Source: Stachybotrys elegans (taxonomy: Eukaryota; Ascomycota; Sordariomycetes; Hypocreales; Stachybotryaceae). Taken from it: a stretch of 64,000 nt of DNA. Where the stretch lies: NCBI GenBank assembly GCA_020746835.1, contig JAGPNK010000005.1, positions 186,001 to 250,000 on the forward strand, in the 5' to 3' direction. The position numbers were made by a program, and so were the translations under genes. Under the pieces are notes generated by a model that worked only from the letters and a program-made list of their open reading frames with translations, ran no database searches and had not been told where the DNA came from. Shown here in pieces: positions 41,747 to 51,127 of the stretch. How positions within the stretch are numbered: the first letter of the stretch is position 1; every line of letters begins with the position of its first letter.

Positions 41747-42544
41747 ATGCTTGCTGCTTCTTCTCTTCTTCTCCTCGCCGCCTCTGGCCTCGCCGCTGCC
41801 GGCCCTGTCAAGCGTGCCGGGTCTCTCGGACCCATCGACGATGTCCTCCCCCCTGTCGTCCCCGTCAACACCCGCGCCAACAACCAAGACATCATCAGCC
41901 AGCTCAAGACGGCACCCACCCAAGAGGACCGCAGCCGCATCCTCGACCTTGAGGGCGACTACGTCTTTGACTTTGCTACCAAGAGCCCTCCCGAGGGATC
42001 TGCTCAGACCTCGGGCCTGGGCGGCCGCTCCGTCACCGCCGATGCCAAGTCGATGCCCGCCCTCGTCGGCCTCGACTCCGCCATGACCGTCGCCTTCCTT
42101 GGCCCTTGCGGCATGAACACGGCCCACGTCCACAACCGCGCCACCGAGCTCAACATTGTCGTCAAGGGCCGCCTCGTCACCAACTTCATCGTCGAGAACG
42201 GCGTCCGCCCCATCGAGAACACCATGAGCACCTACCAGATGTCTGTCTTCCCCCAGGGCGCCATCCACCAGGAGTACAACCCCGACTGCGAGGAGGCCGT
42301 CTTTGTCGCCAGCTTCAACGACGAGGACCCCGGTGTCGGCGCCATTGCCCAGAACTTCTTCGGCCTGCGCCCCGAGGTTGTCGAGGCTACCCTCGGCGGT
42401 CCTATCCAGTTCGACGGAGCCGACATTGACAGCTTCCGTCACGCCATCCCCGCCAACATTGCCTTTGGCATTGACGCTTGCCTCGAGAGGTGCCACATTA
42501 CTCGCAACGCCAAGCGTGACCTCAACGAGCTGCTCATGCGATAA
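41747..42544 (+). CDS. Secreted germin-like / spherulin-type cupin
   Basis: Single-exon gene of 265 residues. MLAASSLLLLAASGLAAAGPVKR is a signal peptide with a possible KR processing site. The single cupin domain has a perfect first germin motif, HVHNRATELNIVVKG (HxHx4Ex6G), and second motif, PQGAIHQEYN (PxGx2Hx3N), so all four metal ligands (three His, one Glu) are present. Plant germins with this site are Mn-dependent oxalate oxidases or superoxide dismutases. Fungal spherulin-like relatives are extracellular, and their activity is mostly untested. A C-terminal segment with two Cys (DACLERC) follows the barrel. CT- and C-rich codon use suggests high expression. Confidence 0.92.
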   Translation: MLAASSLLLLAASGLAAAGPVKRAGSLGPIDDVLPPVVPVNTRANNQDIISQLKTAPTQEDRSRILDLEGDYVFDFATKSPPEGSAQTSGLGGRSVTADAKSMPALVGLDSAMTVAFLGPCGMNTAHVHNRATELNIVVKGRLVTNFIVENGVRPIENTMSTYQMSVFPQGAIHQEYNPDCEEAVFVASFNDEDPGVGAIAQNFFGLRPEVVEATLGGPIQFDGADIDSFRHAIPANIAFGIDACLERCHITRNAKRDLNELLMR

Positions 42545-42931
42545 TTGTTTCGACTGGTTGCCACTATCATAATGACGGAATGGGAGCATTGATTACAACT
42601 TGGTATTAGCATATAGACTGGGAGCCTGCATTGGATGGATATTGTTTTATTGCATAGTAATCTTTCGGCATTCGATGTACATATTCGAACTTTATTACAC
42701 CTCATTTATTTACACTTAAATCTGCCTCTCTTCCTTATCACTGCCACTGTCCTGTTGCCGCATTCATTAATGTCTCTCACAAATTCTCACATCTTGCTAG
42801 AGGCAACAGTTGGCTAGGGTTAATATCCCCTCCTGTTTCTATGGATATAAAAGAAAAGAGAGCCTCATAAAGGTCAGGAATACAATAAACCACAAGACTC
42901 ATACGACATAACGTAAATAGTACTAACAATA
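42545..42931. other. Convergent intergenic region
   Basis: About 390 AT-rich nt between two convergent genes; likely both 3' untranslated regions. Confidence 0.5.
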
Positions 42932-44461
42932 CTAAAGTATCTCCTTTACCTCGTAATTCCTCTTCGCATATCCCACCCAGAGCATCAGGGTAAGGATGGC
43001 AATGGCACCCAGCACAGCCGAAGCATAGTTCATCTGATCCGCTACCACGGGCAGGTAGTAAGGGAAGCAGTAAAATACCAGGGCAACAACAGTCCACGCC
43101 AGCATGAATATGTTGGCCAAAAGACCAAGCTTCGGATACCAGAAAGGCCCATGTTGTAAGTTGGATCGCCCTTGGCGCAGCATTAGGACGACGGGGAAAG
43201 CATAGCTTATGTACTGCAAAAGAATTCCCGTTGAGATGAGCGAGTTGAAAGCAAGGTCAGAGCCCAGGTAGAGGCATCCGAAAATAGCTGTGCCCACCGC
43301 AGACCAGATGAGAGACCAAACTGGCGTATAGAACGGTGCGGGTGCCAGTCTGCTCAGGTGCTTGTGTAGAGGGAAACCTCCCTCGCGACTGATTGTCCAC
43401 GCAAGACGGGACTGCCATGTCTGGATTGACCAGACAGCTCCGGCGGTTGTAATAAGCACAGGGACCCAGAGGCCGACAGCAGCAGCCTGACTACCAGTGA
43501 TTTGGTAGAACAGGGTAAGGGCGGAATTATCAGCAGCACCATCAATGACGGGCAGGTTGATGAGGACGGCCAAGATGACAGCCAGTCCAGAAACAAACCC
43601 CACGACTATAGTCCACATCAATGCATGCGGGATGTTGACGGCCGGCGACGGTATCTCCTCGGCAAGGTGAGTGGCAACATCAAGGCAAGAGAAGCTCCAG
43701 TTGGCTCCATTCATGCCGATGATGAAGGCGACACCCCGAGGCCATCCAGACACATTGACCGACGTGACAAAAAAGTCCCGTGCAGACGCATGGCCATCCG
43801 ACATGGCAAACAGCGTAATGAAGACGGTTGCAATCGTCAAGCAGCTAAAGAGCAGCATGACCTTGGACAGCTTCGGAAGCGCGTGCTCGAAACAGGCGAG
43901 GAACAGCGTGATGAGGTTGAGGAGCTGGTAGCCTACGAAGCCCATCCATCGCTGGTATACAAAATTGGGGTTGAGCAGCGTGATGATGCTGCATACCCCA
44001 ACCGGCACGGAGAGACAGGCCGAAGAGCCGGTAGCAACAGCAGCCACCCAGCTGGTCGTGGCCGTAATATAAGACAAGAAGCGGCGGTGCTTGGGCCCAG
44101 CCAGCCGGTTGACCCAGATGTACTGGCCGCCGGGATGGGGCATGGCCGACGCCAGCTCGGCGAGCGTCGTGGCCGTGGCGAGGCCGACGAGGGCCATGAC
44201 GAGGAAGCCCCAAAACACCAGCGGCGAGCCGCCCATGGGGATTGCCGAGCCGAATACGAGCAGAATTCCGACGGCGGTATTGGTCACTCCGTAGCCAATG
44301 CCCAGAGCCGATAAGGTGGTGAAGGGCTTCTGCGTCTGGATGGTTACATGGCCATGTTGCACCGACCCGCTCTCGATGGCATCATTACTCCCCTTCTCAC
44401 GAGGAGGAGAGGCTTCGATGGCCGCGGCGTCGGAGGGTTTGTAGGCGTGGTCTCGATCCAT
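42932..44461 (-). CDS. APC-family amino acid / choline-type permease
   Basis: Single-exon gene of 509 residues with about twelve hydrophobic spans and a hydrophilic N terminus of 45 residues. Landmarks are FTTLSALGIGYGVTNT, AELASAMPHPGGQYIWVNRL, FLSYITATTSW, the HLAEEIPSPAVNIPHA loop, SRLAWTISREGGFPLHK and a final WVGYAKRNYEVKEIL. The pattern matches the yeast Hnm1/Uga4-like choline, GABA or polyamine permeases of the plasma membrane. It differs clearly from the intron-rich permease at 2240. It is divergent from the Zn2Cys6 regulator at 44948 across 486 nt, which is compatible with shared control. Confidence 0.9.
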   Translation of the reverse strand: MDRDHAYKPSDAAAIEASPPREKGSNDAIESGSVQHGHVTIQTQKPFTTLSALGIGYGVTNTAVGILLVFGSAIPMGGSPLVFWGFLVMALVGLATATTLAELASAMPHPGGQYIWVNRLAGPKHRRFLSYITATTSWVAAVATGSSACLSVPVGVCSIITLLNPNFVYQRWMGFVGYQLLNLITLFLACFEHALPKLSKVMLLFSCLTIATVFITLFAMSDGHASARDFFVTSVNVSGWPRGVAFIIGMNGANWSFSCLDVATHLAEEIPSPAVNIPHALMWTIVVGFVSGLAVILAVLINLPVIDGAADNSALTLFYQITGSQAAAVGLWVPVLITTAGAVWSIQTWQSRLAWTISREGGFPLHKHLSRLAPAPFYTPVWSLIWSAVGTAIFGCLYLGSDLAFNSLISTGILLQYISYAFPVVLMLRQGRSNLQHGPFWYPKLGLLANIFMLAWTVVALVFYCFPYYLPVVADQMNYASAVLGAIAILTLMLWVGYAKRNYEVKEIL

Positions 44462-44947
44462 GGCGACTTTGTCTTGGAGGAGATTGGAAGGCTACTCGAG
44501 GAGGCGGTTCCATGGATGGGAAAGAAACTACGGAGTACCAGGTAATAAGCATGCGAACGCATGTCCTCCCCCAGGCCCGTCGTCCTTATCACAACCGCCT
44601 AGAGAGGGTGGCTGGGGTTAATCACACCCCATTTCAGGCATGGCGACCCGAAAGCTGCATGCCTGCCACGAGTAGAATGCAGCTAGGCCCGAATTAGGAA
44701 TGTGCGTGCGAGTACCATCTACGTGTACGCACGTACCTTATGTATGTAAGGTATGTCTCACCCAGAAGGGAGACGAGGGGAACGAGGGGGACGAGATAAG
44801 AGAGCATGTCACCTGACACAATGGCATGCCAAGAGGAGAAGCCAACAATGAGCCGGTGCAACTCTATCTTGGACTTGGAAAATGTGAGATTCGTTCATGC
44901 TCTATTATTGCCTTCTGTAGGAGCCCATCTCCGTTCGATTGATAGCC
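44462..44947. promoter_or_regulatory. Divergent promoter between permease and Zn2Cys6 regulator
   Basis: 486 nt flanked by divergent start codons. It contains a tandem-like GTACGCACGTACCTTATGTA stretch near 44728-44755 (GTACGCACGTAC is nearly palindromic). No binding site is assigned. Confidence 0.4.
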
Positions 44948-46995
44948 ATGTCCTCGGCGCCGAAAGCTCCTCACTCCAAGTCGCGCAACGGCTGCATGAG
45001 ATGCAGGGCGAAGAAAGTAGGGACTCTCTCTCTCTCTCTCACTCGCTTCCATTTTGATGTGTCAGGCCTTTAACACTGCCGTCATTCTAGACAAAGTGCG
45101 ATGAGCAGAAGCCGTCGTGCGCCCGGTGCCTAGACCGGGGATTCGAGTGTCCCGGCTACGCACTCAATGTCCGCTGGTCGCAGAGACATCAATCCCAGCT
45201 GGATAATAAAAGTCCTGCTTCTTCTCCTTCTTCTCCTTCTCCTCCTTCTTCTTCTTCCTCTTCTTCTGTGCGACCGCCTCGTCGGGCACAGAGGAGCAGC
45301 CCAAGGCTGGCTTCGGGCTCCAATGCACAGAGCCCGGCGGTGTCGCGCCAGTCGAATGACGACGAGCTGCACCAGTTGGAGCACTGGCTGTCAAGCCGCC
45401 AGCAGCTCGAGACGACTATATCGGATCATGTCTTTTTATATGATGATGTCGCCTGTCCTCCGCAATCCGACGCAGCATCTTGTCCCACCCCATCGTGGGA
45501 TCTGGCTGCGATCGTGGTCGGCGATGTCAGCAGCGAAGACAGCGCTGATTCCCTTGGTACGATCGGTGACCTTGTCGCCATCGATGTAGATTCCTCGTCT
45601 CTTGATGAGCTGGCTCTTATAGGCCCGGTTCGTGATGAGCTGGACAGCTCCTTGCATTCAGACACCGACTTGATCGGAGCCCTCATTTCACCAAGGCTTG
45701 GCCCGCCGCGCGAGCTGTCAGACCAAGCCAGTCTTCTCTCGGGCTACTTCTTCAAGGAAGTCATCGCTCTCTACTGCGCCTGGGACAGCGAGTCAAACAC
45801 GATGCGCGTCCTCGTCGAGAGCATGTGGCAGTCCTGCGGCGCCCTGCACCACACCATCCAGAGCATGGCGGCGGCGTGCTTAGCCAGGGACTTTCCCTAC
45901 CTCGCCGCCGTGGCATACAGAGAACACGTGCAAGCCATCGACTACGTCAAGAGCAGGTCATCTGATACTCCCTGCGATGAGGCCACGCTTCTGGCCTGCA
46001 TGCTGCTGGGACATACGGCCAGCTGGCTCAACCCGCAGAACCTCGCGACCGACATGTTTAGAGAAAGCTGCGAGCTGCTCAAGGACATGGCCGCGCGGCG
46101 CTACAGCGAGGACTCGCATTCCTTCTTCAGCAACACCGTGGACTACTGGGCCATGCTCCTCGCCTTCCTGACCGGCCGCGACGAGCTGGGCGACTACCAG
46201 ACGCACGCTACGGCACGACCGCCTCGTCCGCCCGGGGCCCTCGATCCGCATCCCTACTCTGGCATCTCGCGCGAGACGGTCCAGCTCTTGACCGAGATAG
46301 GCCTCGTCATCTTTGCCTACAGGAAGCACATGGCCAACATCACATTCATGGCAGAGAGCGACGTCGAAGTATTCAAGTCGGCGCTCCGCCAGGCGCGGTA
46401 CCTCGAGATGCGCCTCACAGAGCACAGAACCCTGGACCTGTCCCAGGTCAAGGAGCTTGGCGACAGACGAACTACGCTGGATCACCTTCAGCTCATCGAC
46501 GAGGCCTACCGGTGCACGGGGCTTCTGCAGCTTTATCGCGTCTTCCCGGACTTGCTTCGCCTTCGCTACGCTCCCTGGAGCAAGGAGAATCTCCTCCTCC
46601 CCGGCCCCGCCGTCAAGACGCCCACGGCCGAGGAGAGGCAGGAGTGGCTCACCAAGCTGGCCGTCCACACGCTCGATATCCTCCGGGATATTCCCTTCGA
46701 GTCCCATACGCGCAGCGTGCAGCCCTTCATCATGGTCGCTCTCTCGGGCGAGCTCAAGTACACCGACCTCGGGCCCGACGGCACTCCTGTCGCCTGTCCG
46801 GCCTCGATCGAAGTCATGACGGCGCGCAAGTTTATCTACTCGCGCCTCGTGGCGTACTCGCACATTTTCCCCATCCGTAAGACGCAGGTTATTCTCGAGC
46901 TCATCACGCATATCTGGTCTCAGGCTGATGCAGGACACGATGTGTACTGGGCTGATGTTGCACATGGTAGGAACCTAGGCACAATGATGGGATAG
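44948..46995 (+). CDS. Zn(II)2Cys6 fungal transcription factor
   Basis: Two exons (44948-45016 and 45091-46995) encode 657 residues. The binuclear zinc cluster is split by the intron: NGCMRCRAKK then KCDEQKPSCARCLDRGFECPGY, giving the six cysteines in order. A Ser/Pro linker follows, encoded by a TCT/CTT microsatellite (about 45217-45268), then an acidic region and a fungal-specific regulatory domain (SGYFFKEVIALYCAWDSESN to the end) of the Fungal_trans_2 type. The intron carries a (CT)n run and ends TTCTAG. It is expected to bind CGG-type half-sites in the nucleus. Its divergence from the permease and tail-to-tail position with a FAD oxidoreductase suggest local pathway control, but targets are unproven. 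Confidence 0.9.
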
Positions 46996-47058
46996 GAACA
47001 GAATGGCAAATTTTCCTTCTGTCAGTTTCGAATCTCTTTTTTCGAGGTTTTTTTGCAG

Positions 47059-48633
47059 TTATAGCTTCGTCGTCCTTGCTTCTGCGGGAAACGCCATGCT
47101 GGCGAATTTGCGCACCGTCTTCTCGGCCGTCAGCTCGCCCTTGAGGCGCTGCTCTGTGATGAGGTAACTTTGCGGAAACCAGCTGCTCACGTCCTCGCCG
47201 AGCATCATCTGGACCAAGGCCTGCCCGGTCAGCCAGCACTTATCCATGCCGTACCCATTGAAACCTGCAGCCATCCATTGGCCATCATCCTCGGCTCTAC
47301 CTGTTATGGTTGCTGGAACCTGACCGACAATCGGTAGGCCGTCTGCTGTATGACCCTGGATGCCAGACCAGATGCTCTCGATCTCTGACTCTTTTTCATT
47401 GCCCCATCCTTTCAGGAAAAGTCTGGGGAGGACGGTAGCTAGGGCCTCTCGCGCCGCCTCAGGAACGTATGTATCATCCGACGTCAGTATATCCTTCATG
47501 TACGCCGTCTCATTGCCAATCCAGATGCTACCTGTCAGTGCATTCTGCTGCAGATAATACAGACCCGTGATGTACAGCCCAGTCTCTGGGTCCAGTGAGG
47601 GCTTGTGCGATAGGCTCCAAGACCTCGAGCCACCAACATTTTTAAGCATCGGTCCTGGCTTTTGCACGCTCATTGTGCCCCTGAATGGGTAAATGCCTCC
47701 TGCCAATCCAGGTAGCAAGTGAGAGGCATACGCATTAGTACAGTGTATTACGCGTTTTGCCCGGATGACGCCGCGTGGTGTGATAACTGAGTAGCGGTAG
47801 GCTGCATCGACCGCTGGTGAAAAGTCGATTCGAGTAACGGGCGTGTTTGTCTCGATGGCGAGACGTTTGGGATACTTCTCCATGAGCTGATCGTATATCC
47901 TGGTCAGAAGGCGGTATGGCCAGATAGCACCAGCCTCATGTTCAACAGCACCAACAGAGTCTTTGATGTTCCATCTCTGGACGAGATCAGCATGACTGTG
48001 TGGTACATGTGTGAAATAGAGCCGGTGACTTACATCGGGAACATCAGCCTTCTCAATAATACGATGATATGTGCTGCGTTCCGGGACTGCAGCTTGAAAG
48101 TCAAGGACGGATTGTTTAGCCGTAGCCCAGGTCTCTTGGTCCGCCACAGCCATAACTTTCAGGACGTCTCGAATCTGGCACGCCTCTTGGACATCTCTGT
48201 CCATCCCGCGCACCATCTCCATAATGTGCTCTATGTTGAGGATGCTGAACCGAGTGATCTGCTTAGCTGCCTCGACGCCAAACTTCTCCGCCAGCGGCCC
48301 AAAGTTGTGCCCAGAAGCTGTGACGAGATGGCCGCCGTTACGACCGGTAGCCCCGCTGACCAGAGTCCGCGCTTCCAGGACGGTGACGTGGGCGTTTTCC
48401 GTAGCGGCATGCTCCAAGAGTGTCTTGGTTACGCTGCAGCCGGTGATGCCCGAACCTATGACGACAAAGTCGGTTCTCTGCGGGAGTGTAGACGACTGCG
48501 TCGATGCCATGGCGGGATGCTCTGGGACTTGCCAGGAAGACACGGTGGGGTTTGGTCTGGGCAAGCCTGGATCTTCTAGAATGGCTTGGTGGATGCTAGA
48601 TAGGAACTTTGAGGCGACAGCATCTGGTGGCAT
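47059..48633 (-). CDS. FAD-dependent oxidoreductase (DAO/amine oxidase-type)
   Basis: Single-exon gene of 524 residues. The upstream start (MPPDAVASKFLSSIHQ) is chosen over the internal MASTQSS, because its DPGLPRPNPTVSSWQVPEHP lead resembles fungal homologues. The FAD dinucleotide loop is FVVIGSGITGCSVTKTLLEH, with EARTLVSGATGRNGG directly after, as in the DAO family (sarcosine oxidase, glycine oxidase, gamma-glutamylputrescine oxidase). C-terminal landmarks are WSGIQGHTADGLPIVG and AAGFNGYGM. It likely oxidises a secondary or primary amine of an amino acid or polyamine with O2. Its stop lies 63 nt from that of the convergent zinc-cluster regulator. Confidence 0.88.
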   Translation of the reverse strand: MPPDAVASKFLSSIHQAILEDPGLPRPNPTVSSWQVPEHPAMASTQSSTLPQRTDFVVIGSGITGCSVTKTLLEHAATENAHVTVLEARTLVSGATGRNGGHLVTASGHNFGPLAEKFGVEAAKQITRFSILNIEHIMEMVRGMDRDVQEACQIRDVLKVMAVADQETWATAKQSVLDFQAAVPERSTYHRIIEKADVPDVSHRLYFTHVPHSHADLVQRWNIKDSVGAVEHEAGAIWPYRLLTRIYDQLMEKYPKRLAIETNTPVTRIDFSPAVDAAYRYSVITPRGVIRAKRVIHCTNAYASHLLPGLAGGIYPFRGTMSVQKPGPMLKNVGGSRSWSLSHKPSLDPETGLYITGLYYLQQNALTGSIWIGNETAYMKDILTSDDTYVPEAAREALATVLPRLFLKGWGNEKESEIESIWSGIQGHTADGLPIVGQVPATITGRAEDDGQWMAAGFNGYGMDKCWLTGQALVQMMLGEDVSSWFPQSYLITEQRLKGELTAEKTVRKFASMAFPAEARTTKL

Positions 48634-49068
48634 GAGTTATACATTCTGCCATGAAAGCTCTTCTCGAGTACATACCGTTATCAGACTGAGGAGAGGTGGC
48701 CGCCCTGCTTCTCGTGATTTCATCCCCTGGTGCCATGTTGAGCCGTGTTTCAAGTTGGGAGGGAGTTCGTCGGGCAGATTCAAGTATAAACGCTGGGGTT
48801 TCTCTTCGCAACCTCGTTGTGTCCATGACTTCTCTTCGTTATCAAAGCCTAGAGCCGTAAAGTATGGCTGCGTGGGGTAGGTGGAGTCGACAGCCACCGC
48901 TCCAACTTACCATGACGGGCAAGACGCTCCGATCTAATTGTGCGGATATACGTACTCCTCCGGGTGGCTTCCGAACGCCTGGCTATTCTCGGTGAGAAAG
49001 GAACAGTCATTCACGGTAGGCTCTTTCATTGGTCTCGAGCAGATGAAACTAAATCTATTCTCTACAAG
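48634..49068. other. Intergenic region
   Basis: About 435 nt upstream of the FAD oxidoreductase and downstream of the GNAT gene. No supported gene. Confidence 0.5.
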
Positions 49069-50011
49069 CTAGGATCGCCCATCGCCAGGTTTGGCATGCG
49101 GTTCTCTAATCATGGAAAACAACTTGATAGCATCGCCGTCGTCGTCGCAAATCATGTCCTTGACAAACTTGAAGCCCCAGCGGCCGTATATAGCCACATT
49201 GGGAACATCGCGGCTTGACTCGAGGTAGCACTTCATATTTTCGGCATCTGCCTGCTCCGTGACGGCCTTCATCAACTTTGCACCAATGCCTTTTCCTTGA
49301 GCTTCAGGGTGGACGACCATGATGTTGAGAAAGTAGTAGCCACGAGGGTCGTCCCATAGTTCGGACTGGATCTTGGCTTGTGCATCTTTCCAGATGTAAT
49401 ACCGCTACATTAGTCGTTAGCTGAGGATGAAGCTTCATGGACATGTGAATGACATGAGGGTTAGGACATACTGCCACAATAGGGTGTGTGAAGGGATGGC
49501 ATAAATATGAAGACGCTTACCTTTACGTTCAACCCTCCCCGTCCGTACCTTAGGTTCATCGCTACTTGCCCAAAATACAGCCGCCAGCTTTCCAACCAAT
49601 CGTTCCAGGTTTGAGGCTGGCCTGCCGGCTGTGGGCGCAGCCACATGGCAACGCCGAGCACCTTATCGGATCCCTCTTCCTTTGCAACATGAAAGATGCC
49701 ATTTCGCATGCCCCATTGCATGCGTACCCCTAATGAGGCTGCATTTCTCTGAGGGTTGAACTGATAATCTCTGTCAATGTCTAGGGACTACTTGACATGG
49801 AGATTGGGGTAAACATACCTTGCTTTTGTCGAATACCCAGATGTTGTAGGGGTCATCGGCGAATGCATCCCTGCAGCATACGGTAATCAGCGAGCTTTTC
49901 CGGAGAGGGCCGACAATGCTACGCGCTCGGCAAGCATCAACTCACGTACTGGACGGCTTTCACGGCGCCCGGTATATCGGCCTCGGTGAGATTGGAGACT
50001 GTGATGGCCAT
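49069..50011 (-). CDS. GNAT-family N-acetyltransferase
   Basis: Four exons are inferred: MAITVSNLTEADIPGAVKAV from 50011, then DAFADDPYNIWVFDKSK, then FNPQRNAAS to GRGGLNVK, then RYYIWKDAQAK to the stop at 49069. The first donor is CA|GTACGT, which keeps the frame. The acetyl-CoA-binding signature is VVHPEAQGKGIGAKLM (motif A, Q/RxxGxG/A), preceded by the beta strand YYFLNIMV and followed by YLESSRDVPNVAIYGRWGF, a pattern common in small-molecule GNATs. Length is about 220 residues. Probable function is acetylation of an amine or a toxic amino-acid analogue; the acceptor is not predictable. Orientation is the same as the FAD oxidoreductase downstream. Confidence 0.85.
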
Positions 50012-51127
50012 GGTGCGGTATCAGAACAGGGTTCGGTCGTGCAATTGCGGCATCAGCAGAATTGAGTTCGAAATTCCACCACTAATTCCGAGCTTCGCTT
50101 GCTTCGTCTGTTATCTTCCTCCTGACTTGATAGAGGCACCAACTAGATGGAGGCTGGGAATGTTACCGAACCCCGCAAAGGGTGGATGACACCAGCCTGG
50201 GAAAGGTAGCTCGCAGAAACTTGCCTGATTGGGATAGCTGGTGATAAGCTCGAGTCTTGGGATCTTGGCGGGGAGAAGGTGCTGGGGTGAGTTTGTCAGG
50301 TGGTGGAAGCTAATGAAAGCGCAATGTGCGTTTAGTTGTGAAGATGGCTGATCAAGAATACAATTGGCGAAATCAACATAAAGCTTCCTAACATTCAAGG
50401 GTCTAGGCCAATAATATAAGACAAATCGACAAAGTTTCCGTAGCCCCTCACCAAAACAAGTATGCCACGACTTGCAAAGCGCCATGGATCAATTTCATAG
50501 CAAGACCAGAATTGAATTCCGCGACTGGATAAAGCTTGAGTTCGCAAGGAGAAACATAAATGATTCCACGGATGCCCTTGTCGCATAGAAATCCACGATT
50601 TCATTAGGCCTCGGTGTTATTACGATGTGCGATTTGATCCCGAATACTAGTGTTTCTGTTCTAATTTCTGATCGCTCCAACAGAAAAATGTCTAAGATTT
50701 CGCGGAATGTCTTAGAGGAATATAACGAGATTATCAAGGACATAACGTACAATTTAAGCTTCCACCTTAAGCAGATCGACGAAAGAATAGCCTTGTTAAG
50801 AAGACAGTGTCCCCAAGGGTTCCGCCACTGCCTTGAGGAACGAGATTGAGAAGCAGGAAATTCTCAGTACGCGACTGAGAAAAGAAAGCGGAAATAGACT
50901 GCGGGAGGTTATAGATATGAGGTACTGACTTTGTAGGAGATTTTACGAGCTACATGTACTGAGCTCCTCTCGCTCGACTTGAGGGTTCGCACTTGGTGTT
51001 TATGGATTGCCCAATGTAGCTGAAGATTGGATGAGGTGCTTTGGCCATGCTTTGTGTACATCGCTTGTCTGCCCCAAACTTCCGAAAGGTTACTCATGGC
51101 GACTCTCGAGTGGCACTCTACTCTACT
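50012..51127. other. AT-rich interval with coding remnants
   Basis: About 1.1 kb between the GNAT gene's start and the stop of the T5orf172 gene. Much is AT-rich. Protein-like pieces occur at 50455-50880 (separate entry). No intact gene. Confidence 0.5.
50455..50880 (+). pseudogene. Possible decayed gene fragment
   Basis: Two successive plus-strand pieces have protein-like composition: one around 50464-50588 (CHDLQSAMDQFHSKTRIEF, then RDWIKLEFARR, ending at TAG) and one at 50625-50849 (SKISRNVLEEYNEIIKDITY, then KQIDERIALLRRQ). The amphipathic helical character resembles N-terminal helical regions of fungal STAND or cell-death proteins, but I cannot name a family. The pieces are in different frames and no short intron joins them. 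Could be chance. Confidence 0.3.

Noticed and set aside
41720..42589. A 289-codon minus-strand frame opposite the cupin gene
   Set aside because: Antisense shadow; the plus strand has signal peptide and both germin motifs.
45958..46965. A 335-codon minus-strand frame opposite the zinc-cluster regulator
   Set aside because: No family features; the plus-strand frame continues from a split zinc cluster.
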